Assembly: GCF_026210795.1 (NCBI RefSeq)
Contig: NC_089436.1
Location: 1,612,001-1,676,000, forward strand
Reading direction: 5' to 3'
DNA from: Rhizophagus irregularis
Lineage: Eukaryota > Glomeromycota > Glomeromycetes > Glomerales > Glomeraceae
DNA length: 64,000 bases
Part shown: piece by piece, positions 35,502 to 49,029 of the stretch
How the letters are laid out: each line of letters begins with the position of its first letter
How positions within the stretch are numbered: position 1 is the first letter of the stretch
Notes under the pieces: model-generated
What the model saw: the letters and a program-made list of their open reading frames with translations, nothing else
The model's database searches: none
Told to the model about the DNA's origin: nothing
Made by a program: the position numbers and the translations under genes

Positions 35502-37983
35502 ATAAAATACTTTAATAAAATAAATTATAATGTTAAAATACTTTAATAATAATATTAATCTTAAAAAGGTAAAGTTTTTGAAATTTATTTAAAAAATAAT
35601 AAAAAAAAATTTTTAACTAAAAATGTATAAAATTTAATGTAAAATTGGAATTAAAGCTAAAAAATTAAAAGAATTAATTTTAGATTTTTAAAAAAAAAAC
35701 CTAGCCTTATACTTATTGATAATTTGATTCTATATGTAAAATTTGGAATAGTTGATCTGTATTAAACATGAAATTTATGCAACCTTCCCGCATTTTTTTT
35801 TTTTTATGACAATCAATAAGTATCAATAATGCAAACTTGACAATTCGAAATTCGTATAATTATAATTTTTTTTCGTATTAATAGAGGAATGAAGGATCTG
35901 CATATATCGTTCTGTAATCACGCCACATAATTACATTTTAGCATTAAATTCAAATGATTTCGTTTTTTTTGAAAATAACTTTATCAGGAATTTCAACAAT
36001 AATAAAAAGCATCGGATGATAAAAAATTATAACCCCATTTTTAGTTAATTATTATTATATTTGTTATTTGCAACGACAGTAATAATAATTAATACAAAGT
36101 GATTAAATCTTTATTAGTCAAAAAATTCTTTACAATTGATGAACAACAATAGACAATAAGTTACATTATTTCCTTTAATATTAATGAATGAAAACTAAGT
36201 TTATTTGTTTAAAGTAACAATTATTTTTAAATAGAATCAGAATCAGAATAAAATAGAAAATAGAAATCAAATCAAGTCTACGTAATAATTAATTCCTAAT
36301 TAAATTAGGTAATGATAAATAAACATGCAAGCAATGCCAGTTTTTTTTTTTTTACTAATTAAATTGAGTAATAAATTATTTTAAATGTAACTTGATCTCA
36401 TTCTTTAAAAATTATTTGTTATACGATAATTCTACCAAACATTACAAAGCTTTTTAGTAAGATTGACAAAAAATTTTTTTAAACAATGGCACAGAACCCA
36501 GAACTCCGGTCCAATGATAGTCAGAAAGGATTGTCATGACACTTCTCTCGGAGTTATTGATAGATAAATTTCTTAAATTCATTTTTTAAAATAAAAAAAA
36601 AATAAAAAAAAATAAAAATCAATAAAAATGTTGTACAATAATTTAGGGTTTATAGAAAGAGGAGTTGATATTCAAATGATTTTTAATTTGACTCGCATTA
36701 TTATATTATTTAATTTTTTGTTTGTTTCTCTTATTAAAAATAATGATATAATTTTGCATCAAGCAAAAGAAAGATATTAGTAATTCATATTGAAAAGAAC
36801 CGTTTCTTATTATATTATTCCCAGATATGAATAAACAAATAAAAAGGAAATGTTTATCCAGAATTTATTGTAAAGATTTTCCCAGTTTTAAATAAATAAC
36901 AATTTAATTATAAACGATCATTATTTATTTATATAAAAGGATATTAGAATGCCTTATTTAAAAAAAAAATGAACATAAACAAAAAAGGAATTTTAATAAT
37001 GATATTATAATAAACATTATATATATATATTTTTTAAAAAGATACTTTTCTTTTGTAAACAGATAATCTTTTACTACTAATTTAGAATAATAAAAAAAGT
37101 CTCATTAAAAAGAGATTTGGTCATGAGACATAATATATACACATACACAACTGTTTATATTTCCCAATGATTTACTTAATTAGAAACTTTCCGTACTTTT
37201 GTTAAATATTTCGAGAAATTTATAAACGGGAATACCCGGAATATCTCGGACTCTTTACCCCTCGTATGCTTTTATTGCGGATTTATCCGTAAGTCTTCAG
37301 TATTCTCTTTTTAAAAGAAATAAGAATTTTTGATCTAGAATTTACTTTCTTTATCGATCATGTGCACAATTTCCAAATTCGTTAATTAGGTACAAATTCA
37401 CCATTTTGGGACATGAATAAGGTTTCCGACTTAATTAAAACAAAGCCACACAAAGGTCTTTTTCTTTAAATGAAACGATCAAATCATGAAGTTACCGTTC
37501 CTTAGTTGACAAAAAGTACTTTGTTTCGTTCATTTTCCTTAAAGGGGTAAAAATTATCAGGAGACGACGTGACAGACGACGTTATATATATATATATGTA
37601 TATTAAGGAGTATAATTAGAAATTTAATAATAAACAAATAATTTAGGTGTATCTTTATGAAGAAGGAAATACGTATTCCTATTTAAGTGAATCCGATATC
37701 CAATTGTAATTGACTGCGTTAACACAAATGTGGCTAAACTTTACAATAAGGCGGATTCGCAGCTCCGATGAGTTTCACCAAAGAACAATCAATTTTAGTA
37801 ACCGTAAAAAAAATATATATATAAATTAGTTTTTTTTTTTTTAAGAAAAAAAGAATCAAATTTCCTTTTTTTTAATACACAAAAAAAAAATATTTTTTTT
37901 TAGAAATAAAAAAAATATATATATATACGCGTTCTTTGTATTAAAAACACGTAAAAAAAACAATCGAAATTTTTGATAGAATT

Positions 37984-38678
37984 ATGTCTAAACCAATTCC
38001 TATTAAATATAATGCGAGAAATACGCAAAAACTCGTTTATCCGACTCGCAAGAATTTAGGAGCTCAAAGAACAAAGATCACTCCAAGTTATAGAGTGAAT
38101 CATTCGTTTCCTTCTTCTACTCAAATCAATATTCCTTCAATTCAAGCCGTTGATTCTAATGAAGAAAAAATTCATGATGATGAAGGATTTGAAATTAAGC
38201 CCACTATTAAAAAAACTTGTGCACGATGTAAAGAATCGAATAGATGTGTTAAATTACTTTATTCTAAGATTAATAGAATAGAAGAATTAGTTAAAGGTAT
38301 CGCAAAATCTACCGATAATGTAATTGATACAAATAATAACATTATTATTGAGGTATTTTAGATTTTTTTTTAACTGTTTGTTGTTTGTTTTTGTTATTTT
38401 ACATTTTTCTAACAATTTCTTCAAAATAGCAGCAATCTCAACAACCTCAACAACCTCCTTCCCCAATTCCTCAAATTTTCTTAACTCAACCTTCACAGTT
38501 ATTAACTCCCGCTCCCTCTCCGATTCAAACTTTTTCAAATACATCGTTTAATAATTTTTCAAACCATAGTTTGGAAGATTTACAAAATATCGTATCAATC
38601 ATAACAAACACTATGATTTCGAACAAAGGAGGTTGTGTACCTGTGGTTAGACCTAACGCTCTTCATATGTTCAATTAA
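37984..38678 (+). CDS. CxxC-coiled-coil protein, paralogue A
   Basis: Exons 37984-38352 and 38430-38678, GT-AG intron in phase 0, 205 residues. A basic N-terminal half (NARNTQKLVYPTRKNLG) is followed by an acidic stretch, then KTCARCKESNRCVK with a CxxC pair, and a short amphipathic helix (KINRIEELVKGIAK). Exon 2 is Gln/Pro-rich and ends with SLEDLQNIVSIITNT and a Gly-Cys tail. The CxxCKES, RIEELV and DLQN modules, and the position of the intron right after the helix, are shared with 40785-41634. Probably a nuclear or scaffold protein; family function unknown. Confidence 0.7.
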
Positions 38679-38798
38679 AAGTAAAAAAAAAAAATCGAAA
38701 AAAAAAATTATGCAAAAAAATTAAGAAATTCTTTTTGTTTTGCTGGCAAAATCGGTTAAAAATTTTAAAAATTTTGGTTTTATAACTTTTATTAATTC

Positions 38799-38834
<36 letters not shown>

Positions 38835-40784
38835 CAATTCGAAATCGATTTTTTTTTATTAGATATTAAGTACGAACGAAAAATTTTCATTTGTTATATT
38901 CTTTTCTTTCTTTATTTTTTCTTTTTCTTTTTTGTTTTTATAGCTTTTTTTCCCAAGAATTTATTTCCTTCGTTAAATTTCTCTTCGTTCATAGAATTTA
39001 TGGCAATTTCTCTTTTCTCCCTTTATTTTCTAAGAAAATTCTTTTTCTTGTCTAAATAACATATGACCTACTTACAAGATTTATTTTAAGTTTATATCCT
39101 TTTAAGTTTCAATTTAAATATTTTTATTTTTTTACAAAAAAAAATAAATACAAAGGCACTTAGTTTAAAATAGAATCACGTGCCAAAACTACGTATTAAA
39201 GTATTAAATCACTGCGTAACTAATATCGGCATTTTAATCATTGTATCCCATAAAAGAAACGTTGATTGTATTGTACGTTTATGTAGTTCAAAATCGGAAG
39301 TGGCAAATTTTTTTGAAATAATCTTACTAATATTTATGATTTTTACCGGCTTAGAAATTTACGCGCTTTATAATATGAAACTAAATGAGTTTCAAATGAT
39401 CATTTAGGTGTGATTAAAGAATACGCCAAGTGGATATTTATCCCTATATAAATTACTGTTTAAATCTTGGTTTATAACTTTTCTGATATCTTTCATTAGA
39501 TTTATTTAGACATAAGTACATTCTATTTACGCCTAATTAAAAAGAAAACCTTGCTTCTAAAAATAAAACTCTTTATTTCATTGCCATAGACAAATACGGA
39601 AATGATCGGCTGTAACACGAGGATTTTGTCAATAATACAGTACTTTTTACTGTGTACGCATAAAAAAAATTATATTTATATTATATTTATGCCCCTAATA
39701 AAAGAAAAAAATGTTATTTTTAAATTTTTAATTTTTCTACGTAGAAACTTTTTAAGATAAGAGTAAAAGTAGTAGTACATCATTTATCCTTAATTTGACA
39801 TTATTATAACTATTTATATAATTATCTTTGTTGATCACAATTCTCTTTGATTTATTACCCAAAAAAGAACAGAATAAAATAATCTGGTGTTGTATGTTTA
39901 CTTTTTTCTTTCGTTAATAATAATAATAAAGATGCAAATTTATGTAATAGAATAAATAATATTATAAAAAAATTTCTTTTAAAAAGCTTTTTTTTTTTTT
40001 TTTTACAAAAATTACGATTAACTGCGGGAATCCATTTGAAAAGATGAACTTGATTTTTTTCCATAATTGTAAACAATAACGAGCAAAGTGTCTTTTGTTG
40101 CCCCAGAAAAAAAAAAAAACAAAAAAAAAAAAATTTACGTATAATAAGTATAATAACAAAGAACTTAATAAAATAGTTAAATTAACGAAAGAAAATGGGT
40201 TTTATAATTACTATTAGTGATAAATAATTACCATCCAAATTGTCAATTTTAGTAAAATGGTAAATTTAAAATAACAACACGTGGACGCCCAGATCGGACT
40301 TTCAAGTCCGGCAAGTATATAATAAAAAGTTTTTTCATTAAAATTTAAATTTCTTTTTTTTTTATAACCTTTTGGTTATAAATTATTATATGTTATAAAT
40401 ATAGTTTTTTTTTTTTGTCAAGGTAAAAAAAAATAAGAAATAAATATATTATTATATTGTTATTTTGTTATTGTAAAAAATATAAATGTTGTGATATAAA
40501 TATATATATATATTATATATTATATATTATATATTATATATATATATTTTTTTTATAAATGCTTTATTATTAATTATTTTATTAATCAATCATTCATTAT
40601 GTGTCAATTATAGTTACAAGTATACAAGTATAAAAAAAAAATACGGGTTTAAAGAAGAAAAAAATCAAGTTTTTTTTATTTTTATGATTCTTCCTTTTTT
40701 CTCAAAAATTTAATAATTTAAAAAAAAGTCCTTTTTTATAAATAAATAAAAAAAAAATTCCTTTTTTGTAATTATTTACGTATA
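38679..40784. other. intergenic DNA between the paralogues
   Basis: AT-rich, with (TA)n at 38806-38830 and 40499-40547 and poly-A/T runs. No gene is seen. Confidence 0.5.
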
Positions 40785-41634
40785 ATGTCCGACCAAATGA
40801 ATCAAGAAAGTATTCAACAGTCATTTCCTTCTATTTCAATTCCTGGTTCTATTAATAATAATGGAAAAGAAGAAAATATCACTTCTTCCATAAATTCCCT
40901 TCTTAATAATAATCATGAATCTATACCTTTAACAGCCACGAATAATCCTTCAATTGGTGATGAAACTACACCAGTAACCAAAAAACGTTCTCGAAGAACT
41001 GGTCGTCCTATACGTAATAAAATTGTTAAAGAATCATCAAATAAAAATGAACCTTATACAATTCCTTATTCAACGAGATCTCAAACTCAACAACTTCGTC
41101 AACAAGCTTCTACCGTGACAGAAACTTCAAGCTCTTCAACCATTGTAAGTATTAATGAAACAGAAGAAAGTACTAATGATATTAATATGGTAAATTCGCA
41201 AGTTCCTACAACAGAAAGAAAGAAACATTGTTCCAAATGTAAAGAATCAGCAAATATTGCGAAAATTATCAATTCTAAAATGGATAGAATTGAAGAATTG
41301 GTTAGAAATCTAAAAAAAGTTACTGATGAAATCAGTCAGGTGAGTATTTTTTTTTAATTAATAATCAATTTTTTTATAAATATTATAAATATTTTAACGT
41401 TTCTTCTTCCTTCTCTTCTTCTAGAATAGTCATCCTTCATCATTAGCCACTAGAAATAAAACTTTTAATTCATTAGATTTCTCGAGAATGACTATAAGTG
41501 ATTTACAAAATTTGGTAATGGTTGTAACTAATACGATCATGACCACGGCATCTACAGAATCTTCTAATTTAAATATCATTAAATCGGAATTTGATGAAGG
41601 ATCTCAATTCTTGAAACTTGAGACTCAACAATAG
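40785..41634 (+). CDS. CxxC-coiled-coil protein, paralogue B
   Basis: Exons 40785-41339 and 41425-41634, GT-AG intron in phase 0, 254 residues. The N-terminal region is Asn/Ser/Thr-rich and contains KKRSRRTGRPIRNK, a basic AT-hook-like or nuclear localisation stretch. Then come KHCSKCKESANIAK with CxxC, the helix KMDRIEELVRNLKK, the intron, and SDLQNLVMVVTNTIM in exon 2. Same order, intron place and phase as 37984-38678, so a tandem duplication 2.1 kb apart with strong divergence outside the motifs. A DNA-associated role is suggested only by the basic stretch. Confidence 0.7.
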
Positions 41635-44600
41635 ATCATTATCTGAGGTTTTTTTTTTCAATTGAAAATTAGAGATAATAGATAAATATTTTTTTTATCT
41701 TATTCATTAAGTATTTTTTTTTTATTTTTAAAGTTCGATTTCTTTGAAATTACCCGAGAGTAATTTTCTCCTTTATTATTTTCGAATTAATATTGTCGAC
41801 AAAAATTCCCCTAACCCCCTCCCTCTTTTTATTTTTTATGAACGATGAGAAATTTTTTTTCTTTATTTTACATAAATTTTACATAAGATTTTGTTTTTAT
41901 GATTTCTTCTAAGATTTGTTACTTTTAATAAAATTCCTATGAATGTTAAATAAATTTCGCTAAATTCTTTCGTTTTATTATGAATAGATTCAGATAAAAA
42001 AAATAAAATAGATTTTTTTTTTTGATGAATTACTGCGCCACGAAAATGACAATCCAAACGCGGTAAAATAAAAGGTACTATATCTAGATATAATTAACCC
42101 GTGACCCTTTTCCAATTACAGTAATAGATTTTTTCGATAATCAATCATCAAAAAGGAACAAAAGCTAAGAAATTTTTATTTTTTTTTTTTTTCGTGAAAC
42201 AATTGGATATTCATAGTAGTTTGTATAAGGATCATCCGAAAAAATTTTTTATTATGTTAATACGCCATAATAAAATCGGTGAGACCCGAAAACGCCTTTG
42301 ATATTGTTCAAATATCCCAAATTCTTTAAAGGTATTATTACCTTGATACCCATACATTATAAATTCGGTTTGTAGAAAGTGTATAATGAACCCATTATAA
42401 CTATATTATTATTAAAGTGGCGCATTAAATCATATATCTGATCACTGATCAATATTTACTACCCATTTAAAATTTATTCCGCCATGCAAGTTTATCGACA
42501 GGATCTGGAACTTGATTTATATTTATTATCACTATTAAATGGTCTGTTCTTTTAATTTCGCACGGTAACCACGGTTATTACGTACACATTTACACAAACT
42601 TACGTTTTCGTTCTAGAAAAATAGGTCCTTACTTGGCATTTCTACTTTTGGAAATTCTTCTGAATTTTCCATTGTTGTTATGAACGAAGGGAAATTTTCA
42701 AAAAAAGTTCCCAATGTCAACTCAACACGTGTTCGCACAGTTAATGTAAATCATTTCCTTACTACCCAATTTTTTTTGCCAACTCTTTTTTGTTCTACCG
42801 AATTTTGATTGTTCATTTGAATTTTATTGGGGTCCTACTAACTAAATAAGTCAACTTTTATTTAAAAGAATAAATAATCAAAATAATGCCAAGTTATGTT
42901 GTTACATATGCAAACATTAAAAATATATTTTTTTTTATAGTAATAATATGAATGAAAAAAAAAATTATATATACGAAATAAAATGGGGAATTACGGGATT
43001 TGAAGAAAAAATTTTTTTTTTTTTTTTTTTTCTCAATCGTAAAATGATAGGATTGTTATAGATAGACCTTACTGTAAGATCATGCGATAAAATATATACA
43101 GTATTTACAGTATATACAGTATAGAATATGTATATATATATATTTTTTTTCTCGTTATTTTTATTTTATTTTTTTTTTTGAATAAAGAAAAATAGAAGTT
43201 TATCTTTCTTTTTTTTCAAAAACAATATTTCATTCTAATTGTAAAAAAATCGATTGTTTGAAAAAAAAAAAAATTTTTCATATAATTATGTTCTTAGATC
43301 AATGAGATCATATGTTAATGTACGTTTTGAGGCTTGCAGAAAATGAAAATAATACTAAACTACAATAGATTTTATTAATCAGTTTAAACATATATATCCA
43401 AAGGCGGATGGTTATCGGGACGACAAATCAAGTTGAGAAAAAAAAGTTTGTGTTTGTCTAGTATTATTCAAAGTATCGTCGAATAATACCGACAAAGTAA
43501 ATCAATCATTATGATTGGCTTTTACGAGTTACGGTCAATCATTCATCCTTCATAGAAAACTCGGGGTATTGATTTTTCTTTTTTTTTTTTTTATTCTCAA
43601 TTAAAAAAATTAAAACTGAATACTATACTTTTATTTTATTTGTCAATAATAATAATAATATTGCTGAAATAATTTCTTTTCAAGTCTCAAAACATCCATC
43701 AAATCTTTTTTCGATTGGTGATATCGTAATTCTGATGACAAATATTTTTTATTAGTACGCGTAAATATAGCCATGATTTATAATTCCGCTCCCGATTCCG
43801 TTCCCGATTCTCCGAATAACAAAATAAAAAAGGGGGATTATGGGGATTATGTTATAATTTGATAAATTGATAAAGTATAACATATATTCAGTTATAATAT
43901 ATTCACTATGATGTAAACTATGATATAATAGAAATCTTCTATCAAGAAATTTTCTATGCCCCTTTATTATATTATCTGTTATAATTTTATTTATTTATTT
44001 AATTTATATTTTTAGTTTCAATTTATAATTCAAGATGATTTTTCAAGGTTAAACCATAAATATTATAATAAAGTGAGATGGATTAAATCCAGCTCTGATC
44101 ATAGAGAATATTATGTTAAACAATTTTTCTTTATTCATCAAAAAAAGTATAAACAAAGAATATTTATTATGAGCATTATTATACGAAATTGAGTAAAATT
44201 GAATCCATTTGCACCAAGACCTTTTGGAATTTTCCCCATGATTTTAAACGTTGCTTGATTATCATTTAGCAAGATGAACCAAATGATCTCTGTTTTTTTT
44301 AGTTGCGTTAGGTGATTTTAAAGGTACTTACAGCAGAAATATTCCGCATTTTACATAAAATTACATAACATAATCTTCTTTAAAGTTCTCGTTTTCTGTA
44401 ACACTTTTTAACTGATGAAGGAAAATAGGAATCAAATCACGTTTAAAAAAAGTCTTGAAATTATTTAAACTATATTAAATGTGGTCATAAGTTACGTTAT
44501 TATAAATTCAAAGTAATTAAAGTAATTGATTCTAGGTATCAAAGCATTATAAGTAAAGCGAATAACAAAATATGTCATTTGATTAAGAAATCAATTTAGT

Positions 44601-45450
44601 ACCGTGACTATAATATTTCTATATTATAAATCATTCTCAAACGATGGATTATCGACATATTGACTAAAACTAAAGCAAATGTAAAAGTTAATAAAACCTA
44701 ATCCTTTAATTTTCTTAATATATAATAAGTAATAACTATTCATTTACTATATTTTTACTACGAAAGGACGAAAGGTACTATTATATTACATAATTATATA
44801 ATCTATATATATCATTTTAAAAGATATTATAATAATTACTTTCTATTTATTGTTATTTAAGTTTTATTAATAAAGAAAGTTACTTTAATTTATAAAAATA
44901 CTATAAAAAAGAAATCTTAAAAAAAGTATCTTTAAACTATTCATTTAAATAGAAAAAAAAGTAAAATTATGTAATTAGTATTATTAAATATATCTTATGA
45001 ATAATTTTACTTAGATTATTAAATATAATTTCATTTAATTAAATTACCAAAATCCTTATAAAAAACAAAATTCTGGAAAAACTCTGATAAATAATTATTT
45101 TCTCTAATTTTTATTTCAAAGAATTTCAGATATATAACTGAATCATTTTTCTAAAAAATTTTTTATAGGGAATTATGCTTTAAAGTTGTTAAATAATATA
45201 AAATTTTGGTGCAAAAAATCTATAAATTATTAATTTCTTCTGCCAGCATGAATTTATTTATATTTAAAAATTCTTGATTTTTCAGAATCATGTAAATCTC
45301 TATGAATTGCATTCTTATTATGAATTTGAGAAAGTGCATTAATTTTATAAATATTAATTTAAATAATTAAGGATATAAAAATTACTTATAAATTGTTAAA
45401 TATTATAAATTTAAATTGCAAATAAAGATTTATTTAATTATTTCTATTAT
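41635..45450. other. non-coding stretch of 3.8 kb
   Basis: AT-rich with homopolymers. No gene, RNA or defined repeat is recognised. Confidence 0.5.
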
Positions 45451-45451
45451 A

Positions 45452-45623
45452 CAGTCAAACCTTGATATAGCAAACCCTTGATATAGTGAATTTTTCAGAC
45501 AACTATAATAAATTTCCCCTTGCTATAACGAATTAACCAATCAAATCTCTTAAAATCTTCACTATAGCCCTATAGCAAAGTTGAGGTCTGGAACCTAGGG
45601 TTCGTTATAACAAGGGTTGACTG
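45452..45623. mobile_element. TA-flanked MITE, 172 bp
   Basis: Left end CAGTCAAACCTTGATATAGC and inverted right end CAGTCAACCCTTGTTATAAC, with TA at 45450-45451 and 45624-45625. The inner part repeats the motif (CCCTTGATATAGTGAA, CCTTGCTATAACGAA). Typical of pogo/Tc1-mobilised MITEs. Different family from 19027-19223 but the same CAGTC start. Confidence 0.8.
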
Positions 45624-45625
45624 TA

Positions 45626-46729
45626 CTTATCAGCAGAATTGATTTTTTAAATTATTAATAAACATAATATAATGTCATAATTTATAGTAATTTATATATT
45701 TTATTAATGATAATTATAACTAATATAATTGATTTTGCTAATGACATAATATTTTTGACAAAATCCTTTTAATTTTACCGAAAAGTATAGTCTTTACTAG
45801 TAAAATTGAATTTTAATAATTACTACATAGTAATTTTAATAATTTTTAATTATCAGTGATTTTACTTTTAAATTAATTGTATTATATTTCATAATTTATA
45901 ATATGATATTATTTTTATATATTAAATTCAAGCCTTATGACTCATTTTTTTGTTATTTCTATCAAAAAATTTAGTATTTTGGATAGTATAAGTATGTTTT
46001 TTTTAATCAATAATTCATATAATCTATTAAAAATTAATAAATTGCTATAAACTTTTAGTGTAAAAATATTAAAAATTTTAAAAATTTATAGAGGATTTAT
46101 ATGCAAATTATAAAATAAGAATATTAAAATTTACACCAATTAAATTTAATAAATTTAATAAATTAATCATAAATAAAATTACCTAGGTGAAATCACCTTT
46201 ATAGGTGATCTTCATCTGAAAAGAAAATTAGCAATAATATAATTTTATATACTTTTAATTAATTAAATAAAATATTAATAAAATATTATATTAGAATTAT
46301 TTTTATATTTATATAAAGTTTTAATTCTTAATAAAATACTATTTTAATAAAATAAATTAAAAGAAAAATTAAAAAATTTATTTATTATATATTTAATATG
46401 ATATTTTATATAAAAAATACTTTTTTTAAAAAAAAAGTTTATATAATATTATATATTTATTATAATTATAGTAATAAATTTATAATATAATGATAATACT
46501 AGCAAGTATTTTATTAGATTTTTAATTTTAGCTAAAAGTATATTATAATACTAGTAGTATTAAATTATTATTATTAGTAAACTTTAATAATATCATACTC
46601 TTTATAAAAATTACTTATTTAATTTTTTTAATTTATTTTATATTTTCCTTTATTTTTATTATTATTTTATATTTATATTTTTACTTTAAATATTTATTTA
46701 AAATACCAATATTGCTATTATTTTATATC
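45626..46729. other. AT-rich non-coding stretch
   Basis: Low-complexity DNA in which no coding or structural feature is visible. Confidence 0.5.
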
Positions 46730-46915
46730 TTAATGATGAAGAATATACTCCAAAGCAAGAATTTATAAGAGAGAAGTTGATGTTAATATCTGATCCAAAA
46801 AAGGTTGAATATCTACCTTAAAACATATTATCTGTACATTTCGTTTATGTTTCTTCTAATAATAATGAGATAGATCAAGCTATTGATTATGCCAGAAGAC
46901 ATGGTGATAGTGTTG
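46730..46915 (+). pseudogene. relic of Polinton integrase end and nuclease start
   Basis: The DNA matches the integrase-nuclease junction at 60070-60245: NDEEYTP, then an ATG followed by LISDPKKVEYLP, then SVHFVYVSSNNNEIDQA and DYARRHG. One stop interrupts the nuclease frame. It preserves the overlap order of the two genes. It lies 0.6 kb outside the left tip of the large element and so derives from another copy. Confidence 0.75.
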
Positions 46916-47534
46916 CGATCTGTTAATCCATCAATTCATCAATCCGCAGATTTATCCAATTCGAATTCCATCTGGATGATCCAGATGAATTTCGGTCAGA
47001 TCACGAATAATCTGACAGATGATCTGGATAATTCATTAATAAAATCAATAAAATCTGAAATAATCCGTTAAATTTATAATTCTTTTTTTTTTTAATTATT
47101 ATACTGAATACTTCAGAAAAAAAAATTGGGATAACGTTTCGATACTTACAACCTTTCGAAGTAAGTTTTTTTTTTATCTCTTTTTTTTTATATTGATATT
47201 AAAATTGTTCTTTAATTTTTTTTCCTAGGTTTGTGAGATAGCCTTAAAGTAGGGTTATTTTTTTTTACTCATCTTTCTTTTCTTTTTTCTTTATGAACAG
47301 TACTAAACTTTAAAAATTTTTTTTCTAAATAAGTTTATATCTTACTTGATGGAAGGCTTTTTTTCTTCTCTTTTCGTTATCATACTTTTTTTCTTTAAAC
47401 AGTACTAACTGTCCTTTAATATTTTTTTCTCAAGAAAGTTTTAGCTTCCCTTGAAGTAAGTTTTTTCTTTTTCTTTCATCTTTTTTCTTTTTTCTTTAGA
47501 ATGGTAATAACTAATTTTTTTATAGGAAAAATTT
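46916..47534. other. non-coding flank with ATCTGGAT palindrome and T-rich repeats
   Basis: 46960-46995 contains CATCTGGATGATCCAGATG, a near-perfect palindrome in an ATCTG-rich block. 47100-47520 has two or three degenerate T-rich units of about 110 bp containing AACAGTACTAA and AAGTAAGTTTTTT. Confidence 0.4.
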
Positions 47535-47567
47535 AGTAGTTAACAGTCTAATAGACTGTTAACTACT
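47535..47567. repeat. palindromic left tip of the large element
   Basis: Arms AGTAGTTAACAGTCTA and TAGACTGTTAACTACT are perfectly complementary around one A. The position matches the 34-bp palindrome tip of 8653-13573, but the arm sequence differs, while the following TGCTATATAATGTTACCTAC is similar in both. Starting with AG fits Maverick termini. Confidence 0.7.
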
Positions 47568-48430
47568 TGCTATATAATGTTACCTACTTATGGGTATAAT
47601 GTTACCTACTTTCTTGTTTTCGTGCTCTATGGCCTTTTTTATTGCTTTATTGCTATCTACTTGATTTTATTATTTTGTAGCTTTTTTATTGCTTTGTAGA
47701 TATTTATTTGATTTTATTGCTCTATTCCTTTTTTATTACCTTCTAACTATCTGCTTATTTTCAATGGTCTGTGCTCATTTTATTAATAAAGAGCTATTTA
47801 TTTGTTTACCTGCTTCTGGGTCTCTTTGGTTGCCTGTTAAGGTGTCGAGGGTGCTTTCCTTCTTTACCTATTTTGTTGCCTGCCAGAATGCCGAAATATG
47901 GTAAAAAAAATATCACGTCGGGTGGCGCAGTAATTCGATCTAGATCCGCGATTAATTTCGGCCGGCACTATGCCATAATTTCGGCCGATCTTTTAGACAC
48001 ACGATTTGAGGTTCCAACTTTCGCGCATGGTAGTGACCTGGTACTACTGCGAACTGCCATGGAACGAACAGTAGGGAACTGGTAGTTTGCCAGCTTGGAT
48101 GCCGAAATATTATGTCTAAAGAACTGGCCGAATTTATAGAGCGATTTTTGACTGCGCCTTATTGCGCCGGTCACGTGATCCTGTTCGGCGTCCGAACACC
48201 CTCACATAGTTACGGGATAGTGACGGGAATGTTCTGGGAATGTTTCCAGGAACCAATATATATGCATTTGTGCCACATATTTTTTGTATCTAGAATTGGA
48301 GGTGCATATGTATTATCTTGGCCTGACCCATTTGATTGCCGGAAGTGCACCAACTATTGCCTATTAGTTGCCGGTATATTGGCGGGATGTTGTAAGCACT
48401 TCCGAGGTCCGATCATGGTTTAATCTGGGT
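47568..48430. other. left subterminal non-coding region of the large element
   Basis: T-rich repeats built on TTTATTGCTTTATTGCTATC, then TTTCGGCCGGCACTATGCCAT and GCGCCGGTCACGTGATC words. Each has a counterpart in order at 8724-9370. Short frames here are chance. Probably a cis region for replication, packaging or integration. Confidence 0.6.
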
Positions 48431-48449
48431 CGGAGATAATGTGTATGCT

Positions 48450-48945
48450 ACTTTTTTTGAGTGTCCATAGGGAAATATGGACGCTATGGACAATTATGGT
48501 ATCGTTTTTGGGGATTTTAAGTTTATTGCTTCTTTTCTTCTATATTTGTCCCTAGTGTCCATAGTGTCCATAGTAAAAGTTAAGTTGTAGGGAAATTTTC
48601 GAAACTTTTCCTATGCTATAAATGTTCCATTATATGCGATCATTTTTTATGCTATATGGGTGGTATATGTGTAATATATGCTATGCTAAAAATAAAAAAA
48701 AAGTTAAGAGATCCGATTTTTTCTATGGTCGCTATGGTCGCTATGGTCACCCATCTGTAAAGCCTTCCAGAGATCTAAAAGCATCAAAAACCCTACTTCT
48801 GACGTCCATAGTCTGATTTTTTTCTATGGTCACTATGGTCACCCATCTGGACGGCTTTCCAGGAATCTAAACTGCCCAAAACCTACTTCCGACGTCCATA
48901 GAAGCATTCATAGTCCGATTTTTTTCTATGGACAACTTTCTAAGG
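48450..48945. repeat. subterminal module 1, CCATAG/CTATGG motif
   Basis: Starts GTGTATGCTACTTTTTTTGA. Carries about 15 CCATAG or CTATGG words in both orientations (GTGTCCATAGTGTCCATAG; CTATGGTCGCTATGGTCAC), an internal TATGCTATAAAT and an AAAAGTTAAG word. Aligns segment by segment with module 2, where every one of these motif sites is replaced. Confidence 0.7.
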
Positions 48946-49029
48946 CCAGTTCTGTATTGTATCAAACCTTTTAATTTTATCGAGCCGAATTTATGAATAA
49001 TGTCGCAAAATAATCTCTTGATTTGTAGC

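Larger units (their letters stand above)
33907..37983. other. non-coding stretch with two repeats
   Basis: About 4 kb without a gene. It holds the TGCGC-rich block (34080-34490), a 48-bp tandem duplication (35406-35501) and long A/T homopolymers, and ends in poly-A/poly-T and (TA)n just upstream of 37984. Confidence 0.5.

Noticed and set aside
39855-40159. Phe/Lys-rich minus-strand ORFs
   Set aside because: Products of poly-A and poly-T runs.
40270-40310. tRNA-like hairpin (CGGACTTTCAAGTCCG)
   Set aside because: Only one stem-loop; no acceptor stem, anticodon arm or spacing for a tRNA.
47689-48423. Several ORFs of 70-104 codons at the left end of the large element
   Set aside because: The region aligns as non-coding DNA with 8724-9370, where none of the frames is kept.
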